Part shown: piece after piece, positions 10,263 to 20,928 of the stretch
Position numbering within the stretch: position 1 is the stretch's first letter
Layout of the letters: the number at the start of each line of letters is the position of its first letter
DNA from: Micromonospora endolithica
GTDB lineage: Bacteria; Actinomycetota; Actinomycetes; Mycobacteriales; Micromonosporaceae
Reading direction: 5' to 3'
Assembly (NCBI RefSeq): GCF_003626595.1
Contig: NZ_RBAK01000023.1
Location: 1 to 50,552 of the forward strand
Length of the DNA stretch: 50,552 bases
Notes under the pieces: model-generated
Database searches by the model: none
Seen by the model: the letters and a program-made list of their open reading frames with translations, nothing else
Told to the model about the DNA's origin: nothing
Made by a program: the position numbers and the translations under genes

Positions 10263-12050
10263 TCAGTACACGAAGAAGGGGGCGGTCGGGTTGCCCGGAC
10301 GCGCGCCGTCCACGTCCTGCACCAGGTCCTGCGGGATCCGGTCGAACGGGCTGGTGCGGTAGGCCACCTCGTTCGCCTCGACCATCGCCAGGCCGAAGGA
10401 GCTGAACGGGTTGGCCGGGTAGGAGGTCAGGTGGGTCGCCGGAGCGCCGAGATCCTGTTCCAGTGGAAGCTCCAGCGCCCCGTCCACGCTCATCTCGTAC
10501 AGGCCAGGACGGCCGGCGGCGGAACCGGCCACGATGAGGTGGTTCTCGCCGTACCAGTCGACGGCGGTGAGCTGGGCCAGCGACACCGGCAGCCGCCGGG
10601 CCGGCCCCACCGCGAGCACGCCGCCGTCGAGGTTGACCGCGACGACGTACGGCACGCCGGCGACGACGACGGCCAGCCGGTGACCGTCGAGCGAGGCGGC
10701 GACGGCGGTCACCGGACCGGTGAGGCCGAGGGTGACCGGGGCGGGCTGGGCGCCGCCGTCGAAGCGGAGGAGCCTGCCGTCCGCGACGACCAGCCCGACC
10801 GGCTCCCGCTGGTCGGCCGAGCGGAGCCAGACCGGCCGGCTCATCGCGGCCCAGCCCCGACCCGTGCTGCGCTTGAGGATGGACACCTGTCCCTGACCGA
10901 GGCCGACGGCGAGCTGTCGACGCCCGTTCGGATCTTCGACCACCAGGGCGGCGTGGGTGGCGGTGCCGGCGCGACTCACCGCGGCGGACACGATGTCGCT
11001 GTTGGCGCCGGCCCCGACCGGAACATCGCCGGGCGTCTCGTCCGGGTAGGCCAGGGCGTGGATCGCCCCGTCGTAGACGCAGAACCGCCGCGGCGGGTCG
11101 TCGACCCGGTAGATCCGGTGCGTCTGCCGTCGTTGCTCCAGGTCGTTGATCACCAGGTCCTGCTGGTTGCGGACCTTCAGGTCCAGCCCGCCGTAGACCC
11201 CCCTCAGCGACCACGCCAGCTGGGTGCCGAACTGCTCCACCCGGGTGCGGTCGACGCCGGGCATCTCGATGTTGACCTCCCAGCGGTTGCCCGTCCGGGT
11301 GGCGTTGTTGATCAGGTCGGTGCGGTCCGGCAGTGGGCTGGCCGCCCGGCCGAGCCACTCCGAGGGGCCCGCGACGAGCCACTTGACCACCTCGCTGACC
11401 TGCCGGTCCTCCGGCACCGCCAGGGGCAGGTAGCGCTGGTCGGGGACCAGCCGCTGACGGTCCGAACTCCAGAAGTAGACCGTCCGGGATTCGTAGTAGG
11501 TGGCCAGCGCGTCGACGCTGAGCAGGGGCACGTTGGGCGGGTTCACCACGTACCAGTCGATCTCTTCGCCGGCCTCCAGTGTCGGCCGCAACCGGAACCG
11601 GTACGACGTCTCGGAGGCCTCCGGCGGGGCGAGCACCCCGTCCGCCCGCAGCCGACCGACCTGCTGGACGCTGATCGTGACGTCGATGTCGTCCAGGTTG
11701 GTGGTGATCTCCGGCTGCTTGGTCAACCGGACCACGGTCAGGACGACCTCACTGCCCTGCTTCTCCTGCAACAGGGAATGGCTGCCCCGGTCGATGTACT
11801 GGCGCACCCGGTCGTACGCCCGGTCGGGCTCGCCGGCCGGCGCGGCGAGGAAGTTCCGGACGAACTGCTCGGGGCTGTCGGCGGCGGTGCGGGACGGCGG
11901 CTCGACGCGGCCGGCGCTGGTCGCACCGCCGGTCGCCACCGGACCGGTCCCCTCGACCCGGACCTCGGTGCGTTCCGGGATGCCGCAGCCGGCGACGCCG
12001 CCGAGGAGGCTGACCGCTCCGAGCAGCCCGGCCAGCAGCCGTCGCGTCAC
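10263..12050 (-). CDS. lpqB: Lipoprotein LpqB (GerMN and beta-propeller)
   Basis: A 595-aa exported lipoprotein that modulates the MtrB sensor in actinobacteria. The GTG at 12050 is chosen because it overlaps the mtrB stop (GTGA) and gives a classical lipoprotein signal, with the lipobox cysteine at residue 22 (GGVAGC). After a Thr/Pro linker, a GerMN domain covers about 150-300 (FVRNFLAAPAG to VRNQQDLVIND), and a beta-propeller-like region fills the C-terminal half. Gene order mtrA-mtrB-lpqB is the diagnostic context. Confidence 0.95.
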   Translation of the reverse strand: MTRRLLAGLLGAVSLLGGVAGCGIPERTEVRVEGTGPVATGGATSAGRVEPPSRTAADSPEQFVRNFLAAPAGEPDRAYDRVRQYIDRGSHSLLQEKQGSEVVLTVVRLTKQPEITTNLDDIDVTISVQQVGRLRADGVLAPPEASETSYRFRLRPTLEAGEEIDWYVVNPPNVPLLSVDALATYYESRTVYFWSSDRQRLVPDQRYLPLAVPEDRQVSEVVKWLVAGPSEWLGRAASPLPDRTDLINNATRTGNRWEVNIEMPGVDRTRVEQFGTQLAWSLRGVYGGLDLKVRNQQDLVINDLEQRRQTHRIYRVDDPPRRFCVYDGAIHALAYPDETPGDVPVGAGANSDIVSAAVSRAGTATHAALVVEDPNGRRQLAVGLGQGQVSILKRSTGRGWAAMSRPVWLRSADQREPVGLVVADGRLLRFDGGAQPAPVTLGLTGPVTAVAASLDGHRLAVVVAGVPYVVAVNLDGGVLAVGPARRLPVSLAQLTAVDWYGENHLIVAGSAAGRPGLYEMSVDGALELPLEQDLGAPATHLTSYPANPFSSFGLAMVEANEVAYRTSPFDRIPQDLVQDVDGARPGNPTAPFFVY

Positions 12051-13801
12051 GACGTCACCTGCGCCCGGTCGCCCTGAGGTGCCGGTGCCGGACCGATGGC
12101 CAGCGCCCCGCCGGCACCCGGGCCGATGGCGAGCGGCCCGCCGGACCGGGGTCCACCGAACGGCAGCGCGGCGTCTGCGGGTACCAGCCGCAGGGGCGAG
12201 GTGGTCAGCCGATCGCCGGCGCGTGCCGGCAGGGTGAGCCGGAACTGGGCGCCCTGCCCGGGCGCGCCCCACGCCTCCAGCCAACCGCCGTGCAGCCGGG
12301 CGTCCTCCAGGCTGATCGACAGGCCGAGCCCGGTGCCGCCGGTCTGCCGGGCCCGCGACGGGTCAGCGCGCCAGAACCGGTTGAAGACCAGCTTCTCCTC
12401 GCCCGGCTTCAACCCGACGCCGTGGTCCCGTACGGTGATCGCCACCGCCGTGTCGTCCAGCCCGAGGGTGATCAGCACCGGCTTGGCCTCCCCGTGCTCG
12501 ACCGCGTTGCCGACCAGGTTGCGCAGCACCCGCTCGACCCGGCGCGGGTCGACCTCGGCGATCACCGGCGCGCTCGGCACGTCCAGCTCGATGGCCACCC
12601 CGACCCGCTCGGCGAGGCCGGCGAGGCGGTCCACCACCCGGTTCACCACCGGCACCAGGTCGGTCGGCTCGGCGTCGAGCATGGCGAAACCGGCGTCGAA
12701 CCGGCTGATCTCCAGCAGGTCGGTCAGCAGTTCCTCGAACCGGTCCAGCTCGGCCTGGAGCAGCTCCGCGCTGCGGGCCACCGCCGGGTCGAACTCGTCC
12801 CGCTCGGCGAAGATCAGATCGGCCGCCATCCGGACCGTGGTCAGCGGCGTCCGCAGCTCGTGCGAGACGTCCGAGGTGAAGCGCCGTTGCAGGCGGGACA
12901 TCTCCTCCAGCCGGAGGATCTGCCGTTGCAGGTTGGTCGCCATCTGGTTGAAGGACGCGGCGAGCAGGGCCAGGTCGTCCTCCCCGTTGACCACCATCCG
13001 CTGGTCCAGCAGCCCGGCGGAGAGCCGCTGGGCGGTCCGGGCCGCCACCCGCACCGGCGTGACCACCAGCCGGGTGACCAGTGCGGCGAGCAGGCCCAGG
13101 AGCAGCACCAGAGCCACCCCGGTGGCGACCACGGTGGCCCGGGCGGTGGCGGCGGCCTCGTCCTGCCGGGTCAGCGGCACCAGGTAGTAGAGCTCCACCT
13201 GACCGAAGCGGGTGGGCACCGGCGAGCCGTAGACCAGGTATTTCGTCCGGGTACCGTCGACCGTGCCGGTGCGGATCTGGCTGGCCTTCTTGCCGGTGGC
13301 CACCGCGTCGCGCAGCTCGCGGCTGATCAACGGCTGGATCGGGACGGCCGGCGAGGTCTGCGGCTTGATCACTCCGGGGTAGCGGTCGGCGGTCAGCGCC
13401 ACCACCACGCCGGTCGCCTGCTGCGGGTCGCCGCCGGCCAGATAGTTGACCGTCCCGTCGATGGTGTCCTGGAGCTGCGCCTCCTGGGGCAGGTTGTAGA
13501 GCCCGAACTGCTTGGCCGCGTACGCCGCGCCGCTGTCCAGCCGGGTCTCCACGTCCGTCTCGACGTTCTCCAGCAGGATGCTGGTGATCTTGTCAGCGAT
13601 CAGATAGGCGAAACCGCCCACCAGCAGGCTGGAGGCCACCAGGGTGATGGTCACCACCCGCACCTGGAGCGAGCGCCGCCAGGTGAGGTGCAGCCCGGCA
13701 GCCAGGCCCAGGAACCGGCCGATCAGGGCGCGCCAGAGCGCCCGCGCGGCGGGTCGCCAGCCGGCGGCGGTCTCGGGGAGCGGGTTCGGGGCGCTGGTCA
13801 C
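12047..13801 (-). CDS. mtrB: Sensor histidine kinase MtrB
   Basis: The membrane sensor kinase partner of MtrA, controlling cell-wall and division genes in actinobacteria. The 584-aa protein starts at a GTG, 13 bases after the mtrA stop. Transmembrane helices lie at about 48-70 and 222-246 and flank a 150-residue extracytoplasmic domain. HAMP follows at about 247-300. The phospho-acceptor is H314 in SHELRTPL. The ATPase domain shows RNLVGNAVEHGE, DHGVGLKPGE and GGTGLGLSIS. The C-terminal 60 residues are Gly/Ala/Pro rich. It overlaps lpqB by four bases. Confidence 0.97.
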   Translation of the reverse strand: MTSAPNPLPETAAGWRPAARALWRALIGRFLGLAAGLHLTWRRSLQVRVVTITLVASSLLVGGFAYLIADKITSILLENVETDVETRLDSGAAYAAKQFGLYNLPQEAQLQDTIDGTVNYLAGGDPQQATGVVVALTADRYPGVIKPQTSPAVPIQPLISRELRDAVATGKKASQIRTGTVDGTRTKYLVYGSPVPTRFGQVELYYLVPLTRQDEAAATARATVVATGVALVLLLGLLAALVTRLVVTPVRVAARTAQRLSAGLLDQRMVVNGEDDLALLAASFNQMATNLQRQILRLEEMSRLQRRFTSDVSHELRTPLTTVRMAADLIFAERDEFDPAVARSAELLQAELDRFEELLTDLLEISRFDAGFAMLDAEPTDLVPVVNRVVDRLAGLAERVGVAIELDVPSAPVIAEVDPRRVERVLRNLVGNAVEHGEAKPVLITLGLDDTAVAITVRDHGVGLKPGEEKLVFNRFWRADPSRARQTGGTGLGLSISLEDARLHGGWLEAWGAPGQGAQFRLTLPARAGDRLTTSPLRLVPADAALPFGGPRSGGPLAIGPGAGGALAIGPAPAPQGDRAQVTS

Positions 13802-13814
13802 GGTGCAGACCAGG

Positions 13815-14504
13815 CTATCCGGTACCCGCCTTGTAGCCCACGCCCCGCACGGTCAGGATGATTTCCGGCCGCTCCGGATCCGGTTCGATCTTGGCGCGGA
13901 GCCGCTGCACGTGCACGTTCACCAGCCGCGTGTCGGCCGCGTGCCGGTAGCCCCAGACCTGCTCCAGCAGCACCTCACGGGTGAAGACCTGACGCGGCTT
14001 GCGGGCGAGCGCGACCAGCAGGTCGAACTCCAGCGGCGTCAGCTTCACCTCCTCGCCGTTGCGGCTGACGGTGTGCGCCGGCACGTCGATGGTGATCTGG
14101 TTGTCGGGCGGGCCGATGGTCAGCATCTCCGGGGCGACGTCCTCGCCCCGGCGCAGCCGCGCCCGCATCCGGGCCACCAGTTCCTTGGGCTTGAACGGCT
14201 TGACCACGTAGTCGTCGGCACCGGACTCCAGGCCGAGGACCACGTCGACGGTGTCGCTCTTCGCGGTCAGCATGACGATGGGCACGCCGGACTCGGTCCG
14301 GATCGACCGCGCCACGTCGATGCCGCTCATGCCGGGCAGCATGAGGTCGAGCAGCACGATGTCCGGCCGGTTCTCGCGGAACGCGGCCAGGGCCCGTTCC
14401 CCGTCGGCGACGAACGAGGGCAGGAAGCCCTCGCTGCGCAGGACGATGCCGAGCATCTCGGCGAGCGCGGGGTCGTCGTCGACCACCAGTACCCGGGCTC
14501 TCAT
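13815..14504 (-). CDS. mtrA: Response regulator MtrA
   Basis: An OmpR-family response regulator of 229 aa, the usual MtrA length. The receiver domain has the acidic pair D10-D11, phospho-acceptor D53 in LLDLMLPG, T80 and K102 (YVVKPFKPKE). The winged-helix effector domain covers about 130-228 and ends with TVRGVGYKAGTG. The ATG at 14504 (MRARVLVVDDD) is chosen over upstream in-frame codons because it matches the family start. The promoter lies in the 218-base divergent region before 14723. Confidence 0.97.
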   Translation of the reverse strand: MRARVLVVDDDPALAEMLGIVLRSEGFLPSFVADGERALAAFRENRPDIVLLDLMLPGMSGIDVARSIRTESGVPIVMLTAKSDTVDVVLGLESGADDYVVKPFKPKELVARMRARLRRGEDVAPEMLTIGPPDNQITIDVPAHTVSRNGEEVKLTPLEFDLLVALARKPRQVFTREVLLEQVWGYRHAADTRLVNVHVQRLRAKIEPDPERPEIILTVRGVGYKAGTG

Positions 14505-14722
14505 GGGGTTAATTGTCCATCCCCGTTCCGTTGGCGTGGGATCGGCGTCACCCGGCACGGTACTGCCGTCGGCCGCCGTCGCACAGCAGGGCGGCGTAGG
14601 ACGCCGTCCGGCCGGCGTGCGGTCCACCCGATCGGGACCGCGCGTGTAACCATGATCCCTGCCTGCGGAGCCGCGCGCCACCGCCGCCCGGCACCCGTCC
14701 GTCCACCGCCCGAGGAGTACGC

Positions 14723-15565
14723 GTGCCCGACGCCGGCTCGACCGCCGTGCTCCCGCGGCGCCCCCTCACCGTCGGCGAGGTGCTCGACTCGGCCGTCCTG
14801 CTGCTGCGTGACCACGTCGCGGTACTGCTCCCGCTCGGCCTGGTGCTGGCCGTCGGCGAGCAGGTGCTGCTGCACCCGCTGCGCGCGGCGGCCGACACGC
14901 GGCCCCCGACGTGGATCCTCGGCTTCCACGACTTCGGCCCGTTCTGGCTGCTGCTGGCCGTCGGCGCCGCCGCCGAGGCGGTGATCATCCTGCTGCTCGG
15001 CAATCCCGCCGCCCGCGCCGCCGCGGCCGCCCTGGCCGGCCGCCGGGCCGGCGCCCGCGAGCTGCTGCGTCCGTCCGGTGCCCGCTGGGCGGCCACCGCG
15101 CTGACCGCGGGACCGGTCGCCCTGGTGATGGTCGCCGCGGCGCTGCTCGGGCCGTTCTGGCTGATCGGCTTCGCCCTGCTCGGCGGCGTCGCGTCGGCCC
15201 TGGTGGTGGACCGGGTCACCGGCTACCGGGCGCTGCCCCGCTCGGCCACCCTGGCGCTGCGCGGCGGCGGCCGGGCCGGCGGGCTCCGGCTCCTCGGCTA
15301 TCTGGTCTGGTGGATCGTCCGGGTCGGCCTCGGCACCGGCGCGTACCTCGGGCTCGAATCGGTGGGTCTGCTCGACGATGACTGGGCCGTCCGGCTGTCG
15401 CTGGCGCTCTGGGCGGCCGTGAACGCCGTCGCGTACCCGGCACTGGCCTGCCTGGACGCGGTTCTGCACCTGGAGACGCGGATGCGCGGCGAGGGGCTGG
15501 ACATCCGGCTGTCCCGGGCCCGTCCGGGCATCCCGGAGCACGCGGTGCTGGGGGTCGACCGGTGA
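14723..15565 (+). CDS. Multi-pass membrane protein heading a moxR-type operon
   Basis: A 280-aa protein with a GTG start and GAGGAG six bases upstream. About six hydrophobic segments are visible (e.g. VAVLLPLGLVLAVGEQVLL, FWLLLAVGAAAEAVIILLL, FWLIGFALLGGVASALVV). The N-terminal LTVGEVLDSAVLLLRDH resembles the membrane domain seen before glycerophosphodiesterase domains, but no such catalytic domain is present. Its stop overlaps the next gene by four bases. The cluster (membrane protein, DUF4129, DUF4350, MoxR, DUF58) resembles the mycobacterial moxR2 region Rv3689-Rv3695. Confidence 0.85.
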   Translation: MPDAGSTAVLPRRPLTVGEVLDSAVLLLRDHVAVLLPLGLVLAVGEQVLLHPLRAAADTRPPTWILGFHDFGPFWLLLAVGAAAEAVIILLLGNPAARAAAAALAGRRAGARELLRPSGARWAATALTAGPVALVMVAAALLGPFWLIGFALLGGVASALVVDRVTGYRALPRSATLALRGGGRAGGLRLLGYLVWWIVRVGLGTGAYLGLESVGLLDDDWAVRLSLALWAAVNAVAYPALACLDAVLHLETRMRGEGLDIRLSRARPGIPEHAVLGVDR

Positions 15566-16152
15566 GCTTCAGCCGGTGGTGGACCGAGACGACGGCCAGC
15601 CTGGGCGACCGGCTGCCGCTTCCGCTGGCGACGCTGCTGCTGGTGCTCGGGGCGGTGCTCGTCGCCGCCGGCTGGTACACGTTCCCGGCCTGGGTGCCGC
15701 GCCGGCTGCCCCGACTGCGGCTGCCCCGACTGCGGCGGCCCCGACTGCGACGGCCGCGCCGATCCCGACGGCCCGCCCGGACCGGCGACGCCGCGGTCGT
15801 ACCGTCGCCCCGGGAGCCCGAGGCGGAGCCCGCGATGACCGCGGACGTCTCCCTCGCGGACCGGCTCGCCGGGCAGGGTCGCTACGCCGAGGCGGTCCGG
15901 GAACGGCTCCGGGCGATGGTGCGCGAGCTGGTCGCCCGCCGGGTGGTGACCCACGAACCGGGCATGACGGTGGTCGAACTGGTCGCCGCCGCCGCCCGGA
16001 GCCGCCCGCCGGTGGAGCCGCCCCTGGGCGCCGCCGGCGCGATCTTCTCCGAGCTGTGGTACGCCCACCGCACGGCCACCGCCGAGCACGACCGGCGGAT
16101 GCGGGAGCACGCCGAGGACCTGCGCCGGCTGCTGGACGGGGAGGGACCGTGA
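15562..16152 (+). CDS. DUF4129 domain-containing membrane protein
   Basis: A 196-aa protein starting at a GTG that overlaps the previous stop (GTGA). One transmembrane segment at about 21-41 is followed by a strongly basic Arg/Pro stretch (about 46-72, repeated LPRLR/RPRLR units). A cytoplasmic helical domain (95-196) carries LADRLAGQGRYAEAVRERLRAM and ELWYAHRTATAEHD, which fit the DUF4129 C-terminal region. DUF4129 proteins accompany MoxR/DUF58 modules. The function is unknown. It is translationally coupled at both ends. Confidence 0.85.
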   Translation: MSFSRWWTETTASLGDRLPLPLATLLLVLGAVLVAAGWYTFPAWVPRRLPRLRLPRLRRPRLRRPRRSRRPARTGDAAVVPSPREPEAEPAMTADVSLADRLAGQGRYAEAVRERLRAMVRELVARRVVTHEPGMTVVELVAAAARSRPPVEPPLGAAGAIFSELWYAHRTATAEHDRRMREHAEDLRRLLDGEGP

Positions 16153-17591
16153 CCGCCACCGCATCCGCTCCCGGTACCGCAGCCCGTCCCCGGCGGCGCC
16201 GCCACCGGATCCTGCTGCCGCTCGGCCTGGCCGCGCTGCTCCTCGTCACCACCCTGGTCACCCACGCCGTCGACCAACCCGATCCCGACGGCGGGTTCCT
16301 CTCCCCGGTGTCGGACGGCCCGGACGGGGGCAGCCGGCTGGCCGAGGCGCTGCGCGCACGCGGCGTCACCGTGCAACGGGAGACGGACACCCAGCGGGCG
16401 GTCGCGGCCACCCGGAGCGGGCCGGTGACGCTGTTCGTGCCGGCCCCGGACCTGCTGCACCCCCGCACGGTGCCGGCGTTGCGCGCCCTGCCCGACCGGA
16501 CCCGGCTGGTGCTGGTCGACCCGCCCCGGCGGGTGCTGCTCTCCGCCGGGCTGTCCGTCGCCCCGGCCGAGCGTCGCTGGGCCGCCCGGGCCGTCCGGCC
16601 CGAGGCCCGCGGCCTGCCCTGCCCCCTGCCCGAGCTGGCCGGGGTCGGACAGGTCGCCGTCGGCCTCCAGCGGTGGGCCCTGACAGCCGAGCGGTGGGGG
16701 GACGCCGACTTCTGCTTCGCCGACCACCTGGTACGCCTGGGCAGCACCCGGGACACCGTGCTGGCGGGCGGCAGCGACCCGTTCCGGAACGCCCGGATCG
16801 ACGAGTGGGACAACCGCGCGTTCGCCACGGCTCTGCTCGGCGGTACCGGCCGGGTGGTGTGGCTGGACCTGGACGGGCCGGCACCGGCACCGACATACCC
16901 GGCCCGCCCGCCGAGGGGCGACGGCCCGGCGGACCGGCCCGCCCCACCCGGAGACGACCAGCCCGGCGACGGCCCACCGGGCGACGGCTACGGGGACGGC
17001 TACGGGGACGGGAATGGCCCGGGCGGCCGGCCCGGCGACGGGCAACCCGGGGACGGCTCCGGCGACGGAGACGGCTCCGGGCGGGACGACGGCTCCGCCG
17101 ACGGTGGCGACCCACCGAATCCGCTGTGGAACGCGTTCCCCGGCTGGTTCTGGGCGCTGCTGCTCCAGCTCCTCCTGGCCGCGCTGCTCGCCGCCGTCTG
17201 GCGGGCCCGCCGCCTCGGCCCGCCCTCGGTCGAACCGCTGCCGGTCAGCGTCCCGGCGGCGGAGACGGTGCTCGGCCGGGCCCACCTCTACCAGCGGGCC
17301 GGCGCCCGGGACACCGCCGCCCGTACGCTGCGCGCCGCCACCCTGACCCGGCTGCTCCCCCGGCTCAACCTGCCGGCGGACGCGCACCGGAACGAGGTCG
17401 TCGTGGCGGTCGCCGCCCGTACCGGCGACGGCCCGCAGCGGACCGACGACCTGCTGTACGGTCCCCCGCCCGAATCCGACCAGAGGCTGCTGGAGCTGGC
17501 CCGCTCCCTGGACCGGACCGCCCGTACGGTGGCCCCGCACCCCGGCGGGCCGTTCCCGCCGTCCGACGCCGCGCACCCGCACCGACCGTGA
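16149..17591 (+). CDS. DUF4350 domain protein with Gly/Asp-rich linker
   Basis: A 480-aa protein with a GTG start overlapping the previous stop. A membrane segment at 21-40 is followed by an extracytoplasmic DUF4350 domain (about 50-240), beginning DGPDGGSRLAEALRARGVTV and containing RLVLVDPPRRVL. A second membrane helix (333-350) leads to a cytoplasmic C-terminal region with LGRAHLYQRAGARDTAARTL. Unusually, residues 257-322 are a low-complexity Gly/Asp/Pro linker with many GDG units, just outside the second helix. DUF4350 proteins are standard partners of MoxR and DUF58 proteins; the biochemical role is unknown. Confidence 0.87.
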   Translation: MTATASAPGTAARPRRRRHRILLPLGLAALLLVTTLVTHAVDQPDPDGGFLSPVSDGPDGGSRLAEALRARGVTVQRETDTQRAVAATRSGPVTLFVPAPDLLHPRTVPALRALPDRTRLVLVDPPRRVLLSAGLSVAPAERRWAARAVRPEARGLPCPLPELAGVGQVAVGLQRWALTAERWGDADFCFADHLVRLGSTRDTVLAGGSDPFRNARIDEWDNRAFATALLGGTGRVVWLDLDGPAPAPTYPARPPRGDGPADRPAPPGDDQPGDGPPGDGYGDGYGDGNGPGGRPGDGQPGDGSGDGDGSGRDDGSADGGDPPNPLWNAFPGWFWALLLQLLLAALLAAVWRARRLGPPSVEPLPVSVPAAETVLGRAHLYQRAGARDTAARTLRAATLTRLLPRLNLPADAHRNEVVVAVAARTGDGPQRTDDLLYGPPPESDQRLLELARSLDRTARTVAPHPGGPFPPSDAAHPHRP

Positions 17592-17602
17592 AGGAGACCC
17601 CG

Positions 17603-18591
<989 letters not shown>

Positions 18592-18595
<4 letters not shown>

Positions 18596-19953
18596 CCTGG
18601 CGGGCGGCGGCGCTGCTGCTGGCCGGCGGGGTCACCCTGCCGCTCTGGCCGTCGCCGTTCGCCGGCCTGCTGGTGATGGCCGGCGCGGTGCTGTTGCTCG
18701 CCGCGCTCGACCGGGCGCTGGCCGTGCCGCCGGGCGCGCTCACCGCCGTCCGCGAGGGGGACCGCGCGGTCCGGCTCGGCGACTCGGCCACCGTCGCGCT
18801 GCTGCTGCACAACCCCACCGGCCGTACGCTGCGCGCCCGGGTCCGGGACGCCTGGGTGCCCTCGGCCGGCGCCCGACCCGACGTGCCGCCGTCCCGCCTG
18901 GTCCGGATCGAGCCGGGCGGAACGGTGTCGCTGACCACCCGCCTGACGCCGCTGCGTCGGGGCGACCGCCCGGCGACCACGCTGACGGTTCGCTCCGTCG
19001 GCCCGCTGGGGCTGGCGTTCCGGCAGCGCTCCGGCCGGCCGGCGACACCGCCGTGGACGCTGCGGGTGCTGCCCCGGTTCGACTCCCGCCGGCACCTGCC
19101 GGAGAAGCTGTCCCGGTTGCGCGTCATCGACGGCACCCAGGTGACCCGTGGACGCGGCCAGGGCACCGAGTTCGACGCGTTGCGCGAGTACGTGGTCGGC
19201 GACGACGTACGTTCGATCGACTGGCGGGCCAGCGCCCGCCGCGCCGACGTGCTGGTGCGGACGTGGCGGCCGGAGCGGGACCGGCGGCTGGTGTGCGTGC
19301 TGGACACCGGCCGCACCTCCGCGGTACGCGTCGGCGACGAGCCCCGGCTGGACACCGCGATCGACGCCGCGCTCCTGCTGACCGCCCTCGCCGCCCGCGC
19401 CGGGGACCGGGTCGACCTGCTCGCCGCCGACACCGCCGTCCGGGCCTCGGTCACCTCACGACAACTCCAGCTCGGCGCGTCTGCCGCCGCGCCACGACCT
19501 GGAGCCGGCGCCGGGCGGCCTGGGCTGCTCGCCCGGCTCGCGCACGCCCTCGCCCCGCTGCAACCGTCGCTGGTGGAGACCGACTTCGACCTGATCGCCG
19601 CCGAGTTGCTGCGCCGCCGGCAGCACCGCAGCCTGGTGGTGCTGTTCACCGCGCTGGAGGCGGGCGCGCTGGGCGAGGGACTGCTCCCGGTGCTGCCCCG
19701 GCTCGCCGCCCGGCACACGGTGGTGGTCGCGGCCAGCCACGACCCGGTGCTCGCCGCCCTCACCACGGCCACTCCGGAACACCCGCGGGACGCGTACGCG
19801 GCGGCGGCGGCGTGGCGGGCGCTGGCCGAACGGGACCGGGTGCGGGCGGCGCTGGCCCGGCACGGCGTGACGGTCGTCGACGCCCCCGCCGGTCACCTCG
19901 CCCCCGCCGTCGCCGACACCTACCTCCGGCTCAAGTCCCAGGGCCGCCTCTGA
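18592..19953 (+). CDS. DUF58 domain-containing protein
   Basis: A 453-aa protein with an ATG overlapping the moxR stop. Two N-terminal hydrophobic segments (about 4-22 and 23-42) anchor it. The DUF58 signature GTEFDALREYVVGDDVRSIDWRAS lies near residue 190, followed by a VWA-like fold beginning RRLVCVLDTGRTS, with a MIDAS-like D-x-G-x-[ST] motif. DUF58 proteins are typical MoxR partners. The 3' end overlaps the 3' end of the convergent SpoIIM-like gene by 23 bases, so antisense transcription through both stops is likely. Confidence 0.93.
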
Positions 19954-20899
19954 CCGGCGGAACGTGGGTGGCACGGCGGCCCAGGACCACCACGTACGCC
20001 CCGAAGGCGAGCCACACGGCGGCACCGACGGCCACCCGGAGCGGGACCGGGACGGGCGCCGGGGTGACGAACGCCTCGATGCCGGCGGCGACGGCGAACA
20101 GCCCGACCAGGCCCACCGCGACCAGGACGCCCTCGCGTCCCGCCCGGGCCACCGCCTGGCCCCGGCTCAGGTCCGGAGGCGGCGCGATCCACGCCCAGCC
20201 GGTCCGCAGGCCGACCCCGGCGGCCACGAAGACCCCGGTCAGCTCCAACAGGCCGTGCGGGGTGATCAGGCCGAAGAACACGTCGGCCCGGCCGTAGGCC
20301 ACCATCACCCCGCCCACCACGCCGATGTTGAGCGCGTTCTGCCACAGCAGGTAGAGCACCGGCACGATCAGGACCCCGGCGGCCAGGCACTGGGCGGCCA
20401 GCCAGGCGTTGTGCGTCCAGAGGTGGAAGGCGAACGTCGGCGCCGCGAACTCGGTGTAGTAGCCGGCGAAGCCGGACTCCACCAGTTCCGCCGCCGCCTG
20501 CTCGCCGATCAGCGCGGACGCGGTGTCCGGGTTGCCGGCCACATAGCCGATGAGGAAGAAGCTGAGCAGGGTGAACGCGGTCGCCACGCCGCACCACCAC
20601 GGCCAGGCCCGGTAGACGGCCCCGGGGAACCCGGCGGTGACGAACCGCCCGAGGGCCGACCAGGACGGGCGCGGACGACCGGTGAGCCGGGCCCGGGCCC
20701 GCAGCACCATCTGGGAGAGCTGGCCGAGCAGGGCCGGGTCAGGGTGCCGGCTGCGCAACACCGAGAGCTGGGTGGTGGCCCGCTGGTAGAGGGCGACCAG
20801 CTCGTCGACCTCGTCGGCGTCGAGCCGGGAGCGGCCGGTCAGCTCCTCCAGCCGTCGCCACTCCCCGCCGTGCTCCGCGACGTACGCGTCGAGATCCAC
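19931..20899 (-). CDS. Stage II sporulation protein M-like membrane protein
   Basis: A 322-aa protein. The start is uncertain: GTG at 20899 (VDLDAYVAEHGGEWRRLEEL) looks most like the family N-terminus, with GTG 20905 and ATG 20923 as alternatives. An N-terminal helical domain (1-100) contains LVALYQRATTQLSVLRSRHPD. About five membrane helices follow, with the SpoIIM-type NALNIGVVGGVMVAYG and LITPHGLLELTGVFVAAGVGL segments. In Bacillus SpoIIM is part of the engulfment complex; actinobacterial relatives sit in moxR clusters and probably have another envelope role. Confidence 0.88.
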   Translation of the reverse strand: MDLDAYVAEHGGEWRRLEELTGRSRLDADEVDELVALYQRATTQLSVLRSRHPDPALLGQLSQMVLRARARLTGRPRPSWSALGRFVTAGFPGAVYRAWPWWCGVATAFTLLSFFLIGYVAGNPDTASALIGEQAAAELVESGFAGYYTEFAAPTFAFHLWTHNAWLAAQCLAAGVLIVPVLYLLWQNALNIGVVGGVMVAYGRADVFFGLITPHGLLELTGVFVAAGVGLRTGWAWIAPPPDLSRGQAVARAGREGVLVAVGLVGLFAVAAGIEAFVTPAPVPVPLRVAVGAAVWLAFGAYVVVLGRRATHVPPVRGGPGT

Positions 20900-20918
20900 C
20901 GCCACCCCCGTCCGGAGG

Positions 20919-20928
20919 ATCATAGTGT
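20919..20928. promoter_or_regulatory. Overlapping divergent -10 elements
   Basis: On the minus strand 20924-20919 reads TATGAT, a near-consensus -10 for the SpoIIM-like gene. On the plus strand 20923-20928 reads TAGTGT (TAnnnT) for the RDD gene. The two hexamers overlap back to back and lie within 25 bases of both candidate starts, implying very short or leaderless transcripts. No good -35 is seen on either side. Confidence 0.35.

Noticed and set aside
12051..12284. Longer N-terminus for LpqB
   Set aside because: The extra residues are Arg-rich and overlap mtrB out of frame. The GTG at 12050 overlaps the mtrB stop and begins a perfect lipoprotein signal.
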